This document shows positions 61,221-64,000 of a DNA stretch of 64,000 nt, in pieces (the stretch's first letter is position 1; every line of letters begins with the position of its first letter). The DNA lies in assembly GCA_964621265.1 (NCBI GenBank), contig CAZULQ010000005.1, positions 1 to 64,000 on the forward strand, given 5' to 3'. A model generated the notes under the pieces. The model searched no databases, was not told where the DNA came from, and saw nothing but the letters and a program-made list of their open reading frames with translations. The translations under genes and the position numbers were made by a program. Source of the stretch: Porcipelethomonas sp964621265. Its GTDB lineage: Bacteria; Bacillota; Clostridia; Oscillospirales; Ruminococcaceae.

Positions 61221-61373
61221 ATGGCAAAACGTGTACACTGCGAAAAGAAAACCAAAATTTACATTCCCAAAACCACAAATCCTCAGATTATTTCCTATCG
61301 TCCTTACAGTGATTTGCAAAGCGGCATAGAAAAGCCCGAAAATAATGTGGGCAGTACGCAAAAGCAGGGCTGA
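61221..61373 (+). CDS. Small basic ORF, 50 aa
   Basis: MAKRVHCEKKTKIYIPKTTN followed by a Pro/Tyr-containing middle and a polar tail. AAAAGGAG lies upstream of the ATG. It fills the gap between two minus-strand genes. I do not recognise it, and with only start signals as support it may not be translated. Confidence 0.4.
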   Translation: MAKRVHCEKKTKIYIPKTTNPQIISYRPYSDLQSGIEKPENNVGSTQKQG

Positions 61374-61396
61374 TTATCAGCCTGTGCTACATAAAC

Positions 61397-62224
61397 TCAG
61401 TTTTTGCGCAGAAAACCTATCGCTGAGAAAATCAGGAACACAGCCGCATTCACTACAACAACACTCGAACCCGGAGCTATGTCGAGAATGAGCGAAATGA
61501 AAAATCCGACGAGAAAGCACATTACCGACACAATCGCCGATGAAATCATAACGGCTCTGAAGCTGCGGAATATGCGCATCGAGCTTATTGCAGGGAAAAC
61601 AATAAGGCTTGAGATTAAAAGTGCACCCATCATCATCATGCCGAGTACGACAGTAATCGCTGTCAGCACGGCGATAAGCATTTTATAGACATTCACTCTG
61701 ACACCCGATGCCCTTGAAAAGTTTTCATCGAATGTAACCGCAAAAATCTTGTTATAGAAAATTATGAACATGAGCAGTACGGCAACTGAAAGCACAACGC
61801 TCAGAAGCACATCAGAGCCGTCCATAGCAAGCAGACTTCCGAACATATACTCGCTAACTTCGTTTTTCAGTCCAGCCTTGTCAGATACAAGTATACCGAT
61901 TGCGAGAGCGGTCGTCGAGAAAATCGCAATTGCAGAATCGCCCTTAAGCTTTCCGTTGTCGTTCATTCTGAGCAGTATAATCGCCGCTACAATCACGACA
62001 GGGAGAGCAAATTTCAGCGGAGCCAGATTCATGACAGCCGCAATTGAAAGCGCACCATAGCCGACGTGAGAAAGTCCGTCGCCAATCATGGAGTAGCGTT
62101 TGAGCACAAGGCTTACGCCGAGAAGCGAGGAGCAGAGCGTCACCGCAATTCCACCTATGAGGGCAGGTAGAATAAAGTTTCTTATAAATTCGGGGGTCAT
62201 CATTGAAAGAAAGTCGTTTATCAT
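61397..62224 (-). CDS. znuB: Zinc ABC transporter permease
   Basis: The 275-aa membrane protein has seven to eight helices and typical ZnuB/MntB-family segments: SSLLGVSLVLKRYSMIGDGL, SHVGYGALSI, FDENFSRASGVRVNVYKMLI. It follows ZnuA with a TGATG overlap and is part of a Zur-ZnuA-ZnuB operon. No ATPase (ZnuC) gene lies in or beside this operon. Confidence 0.92.
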   Translation of the reverse strand: MINDFLSMMTPEFIRNFILPALIGGIAVTLCSSLLGVSLVLKRYSMIGDGLSHVGYGALSIAAVMNLAPLKFALPVVIVAAIILLRMNDNGKLKGDSAIAIFSTTALAIGILVSDKAGLKNEVSEYMFGSLLAMDGSDVLLSVVLSVAVLLMFIIFYNKIFAVTFDENFSRASGVRVNVYKMLIAVLTAITVVLGMMMMGALLISSLIVFPAISSMRIFRSFRAVMISSAIVSVMCFLVGFFISLILDIAPGSSVVVVNAAVFLIFSAIGFLRKN

Positions 62225-63171
62225 CAGTTAAGTGCCTCCGAAAGCTTTTCATAGTTCTGTGTCATGAGGTCAACGAATGTGACCCCGTTTTTCATGTCCT
62301 CATCGGAAATGTTGTGACAGGAATGCAGAAGGTCAGTCTTAACGCCGCATGAATCCGCAATCTTCTGCGCAATCGACTGCGAAGAAAATTCAAGGTAGAA
62401 CACCGTCGGGACTTTCTTCTCATTCACAAGGTTTGTAAGCTCTGACACAGCCGCAAAGCTTGGCTCGGTTTCAGAGCTGCAGCCCGAAAACGCCGCGTGA
62501 CACTCAAGGTCATAATCGTTTGCAAAATAAGTGAACGGGAATCTGTCGCCTAATATGACAGTTTTTCTTGCGCATGTGTTTGTAAGCTCGGTGAATTTTG
62601 CGTCAAGCTCAGAAAGCTTAGAGGCGTATTCAGCCGCATTTTCTTTATATAAAGTCTCGTTTGACTTATCAGCCTCACAGATTGCATAACATATTTCCTC
62701 AAGCAGAACCTGCGAGTTTTTAAGCGATGTGAAAATGTGCTCATCGAAATTATGATTATGCTCGTCCTCGTGATGCTCCTCCTCATGGTCATGGGTCTCA
62801 CCCACCTCAATCGGAGTTATATAGTCCATAAGTCGCAGAGTCTTCATGTCCTTATTTGTAACCGAGCTCATTATGTCCTCAACCCACACCTCAGATTCTC
62901 CGCCGATATACAAAAACACGTCTGCGCTCTGGATTTTTGCGATGTCCTGTGGAGTCGGCTCATAGCTATGACTTTCAGCGCCCGGTTTGAGAAGAAGCGT
63001 AACCTCGGCGTTGTCTCCCGTTATCTGTTTTGCAAAGTCATACTGAGGAAACAGAGTTGTCACAATCTTAAGCTTGTCGCTCTCCCCTGTTTCGGCTGTA
63101 CAGCCCGCAAACGCGATGCACATTACAGCTGACAGAATGACATTAAGCAGTCTCTTGAATTTATTTTTCAC
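62224..63171 (-). CDS. znuA: Zinc-binding lipoprotein of an ABC transporter
   Basis: The 315-aa product starts at the GTG at 63171, giving a lipoprotein signal ending IAFAGC. It has the ZnuA pattern: FPQYDFAKQITG, the first ligand region GAESHSYEPTPQDI, a histidine/acid-rich loop (HDHEEEHHEDEHNHN, about 140-160), and later histidines near HAAFSG. It captures Zn2+ (or Mn2+) for ZnuB. The start overlaps the Fur-family gene by 11 bp. Confidence 0.92.
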   Translation of the reverse strand: MKNKFKRLLNVILSAVMCIAFAGCTAETGESDKLKIVTTLFPQYDFAKQITGDNAEVTLLLKPGAESHSYEPTPQDIAKIQSADVFLYIGGESEVWVEDIMSSVTNKDMKTLRLMDYITPIEVGETHDHEEEHHEDEHNHNFDEHIFTSLKNSQVLLEEICYAICEADKSNETLYKENAAEYASKLSELDAKFTELTNTCARKTVILGDRFPFTYFANDYDLECHAAFSGCSSETEPSFAAVSELTNLVNEKKVPTVFYLEFSSQSIAQKIADSCGVKTDLLHSCHNISDEDMKNGVTFVDLMTQNYEKLSEALN

Positions 63172-63568
63172 AGTCACCACACCTTCCGTATAATACAGTT
63201 TTGGAATTATCAACCTTAAAACCATGATGGTCAAAAACATGTCCGCCAAGAAGCTTCATGTAATCGCAGTTAATATGAAAAAGCTTCCCACATTCGGTAC
63301 ATTTCAGATGAAAATGCTCGGAGCACTCCTTCTTGTTTTCGATATACTGATAGCATGCGCCGCTTTTATCGTCGAGGATATATTTTCTTACCTCGTTTCC
63401 GCTCACAAGCTTGTCAAGATATCTGTAAACCGTCGCAGAACCGACTGTTTCTTCGCCGTTTGAAAGATAAGATATTATTTCGGCGGCAGTTACATGCCTG
63501 TCGCTGTTTTCTTTAAGAAAAGCCAGAATTTTTTCCTTCTGCTTTGTTCTGTATCCGTTCGGACGCAT
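63161..63568 (-). CDS. zur: Fur-family regulator, probably Zur
   Basis: The 135-aa protein begins at the ATG at 63568 (AGAAAGGA upstream) with MRPNGYRTKQKEKILAFLKE. It has the winged helix (VTAAEIISYL, GSATVYRYLDKL), the regulatory site FHLKCTECGKLFHINC, and a second cysteine pair (CGDC) at the end. As the first gene of the zinc-uptake operon it is most likely Zur, repressing uptake when zinc is sufficient. No operator could be identified with confidence. Confidence 0.9.
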   Translation of the reverse strand: MRPNGYRTKQKEKILAFLKENSDRHVTAAEIISYLSNGEETVGSATVYRYLDKLVSGNEVRKYILDDKSGACYQYIENKKECSEHFHLKCTECGKLFHINCDYMKLLGGHVFDHHGFKVDNSKTVLYGRCGDCEK

Positions 63569-63650
63569 TGCGAAAATCCTTTCTAAATCTAAATTAATAA
63601 CCATTTTCAATTTTAACACTTTTTCAGTCATTTGTCAAGATTTACACAAA

Positions 63651-63679
63651 AAAACCGACTGCATAAAACAGTCGGTTTT
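63651..63679 (-). terminator. Terminator of fliS
   Basis: 11-bp stem AAAACCGACTG/CAGTCGGTTTT with T run on the minus strand. Confidence 0.9.
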
Positions 63680-63684
63680 AAAGT

Positions 63685-64000
63685 TTATTTCTTATGAATA
63701 ATTTTTTCAGCTTCCTGGAAGGAATCACCAAGACCGTCAATCATCGGAATAATTTCCTTGACAATTTCAGGGTCCATTTTAATCTTCGCCTTAACAATTC
63801 TTCTTACAAAGTAATCGTAAAGTGCGTGAAGTTCATTGGAAATCGGTATCTTTCTATCCAATGACGCATTAAGATAATTTACAATTCTCTGCGCCTTGTA
63901 GAGAGCTTCCTCCGCCTTTTCCGTATTATTCTCTTCCATATACATAACTGCCTGATTCAGTCTGCTTGAACAGCCCCTGAAAAGCTTTACAACAAGCTCG
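63685..64000 (-). CDS. fliS: Flagellar export chaperone FliS (partial, start outside window)
   Basis: The frame is open to the window edge: ELVVKLFRGCSSRLNQAVMY precedes EENNTEKAEEALYKAQRIVN, YLNASLDRKI, LHALYDYFVRRIVKAKIKMD and a C-terminal helix. This is the four-helix FliS fold, which binds flagellin and prevents early polymerisation. About 105 of ~130 residues are visible. The ATG at 63945 is internal. It indicates flagellar genes beyond the right edge. Confidence 0.88.
   Translation of the reverse strand, partial: ELVVKLFRGCSSRLNQAVMYMEENNTEKAEEALYKAQRIVNYLNASLDRKIPISNELHALYDYFVRRIVKAKIKMDPEIVKEIIPMIDGLGDSFQEAEKIIHKK

Noticed and set aside
63569..63650. Zur operator upstream of the zinc-uptake operon
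   Set aside because: The AT-rich leader has no clear inverted repeat matching a known Zur box.
1..64000. CRISPR array
   Set aside because: No regularly spaced direct repeats of CRISPR length were seen. The Thr-rich and PT-rich linker repeats are coding.

Overview
The window is low-GC Firmicute DNA. Dockerin-bearing secreted glycanases, pectinases, a CAP-domain protein and a leucine-rich-repeat protein point to a cellulosome-forming Ruminococcus-like member of the Oscillospiraceae. A fliS fragment at the right edge suggests flagella. No scaffoldin or cohesin gene is in view, so genus level is an inference from domain style (PT/TE-rich and Thr-rich linkers, type I-like dockerins, CBM35-GH26, GH30-CBM22-CE1).

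Layout. 1-11,200: two dockerin pectate lyases, a dockerin CAP protein, a zinc-ribbon protein, a sugar-kinase-like phosphotransferase, a P-loop ATPase, PduL and tRNA-Thr(CGU). 11,200-21,700: a heavily deleted siphovirus-type prophage, all structural genes on the minus strand. It keeps a replisome organiser, a MuF-JAB protein, scaffold, tail-assembly chaperones with a -1 frameshift site, and an M23 lysin. Several deletion chimeras, three type I toxin-antitoxin-like modules and several non-coding repeats sit among them; a 100-N gap lies inside one toxin copy. 21,700-30,100: CBM35-GH26-dockerin mannanase, GH25 lipoprotein, cysteine synthase plus a DUF2229-like protein, LRR-dockerin protein, RadA, and the C-terminal half of a CwlD-like amidase.

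30,093-42,696 is a 12.6-kb large-serine-recombinase element inserted in the zinc-binding HGG motif of that amidase. Its ends carry directly repeated 6-bp cores and inverted arms. Joining the flanks restores DAGHGGIDGG in frame. Cargo: GH30-CBM22-dockerin-CE1 xylanase/esterase, GH5, a 7TM-PAS-GGDEF-EAL protein, two proteins of unknown function, GH51 arabinofuranosidase, an AraC regulator, a 41-aa ORF and the recombinase.

42,700-48,650: amidase N-terminal half, DUF1893-like protein with an ECF S component, a two-component system, a ~650-nt structured intergenic RNA candidate (minus strand, own terminator), and a 7TM-HD-GYP protein. 48,900-55,600: two very large pectinolytic dockerin enzymes (PL10-CE8 and PL1). 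55,900-58,750: a diguanylate cyclase translationally coupled to a sugar-binding lipoprotein. 58,800-60,000: a cobalamin-riboswitch-controlled ECF S component and DUF4430 lipoprotein. 60,000-60,580: the second copy of the 360-bp non-coding repeat. 60,587-64,000: a membrane protein, Zur-ZnuA-ZnuB, and fliS (partial).

The host genes fit a plant-wall degrader: extracellular pectin, mannan and xylan enzymes, intracellular arabinofuranosidase and GH5, and several c-di-GMP proteins. The most interesting items are the amidase-splitting element with its apparent regulatory wiring, the large structured RNA, and the triplicated type I TA modules in the decayed prophage.
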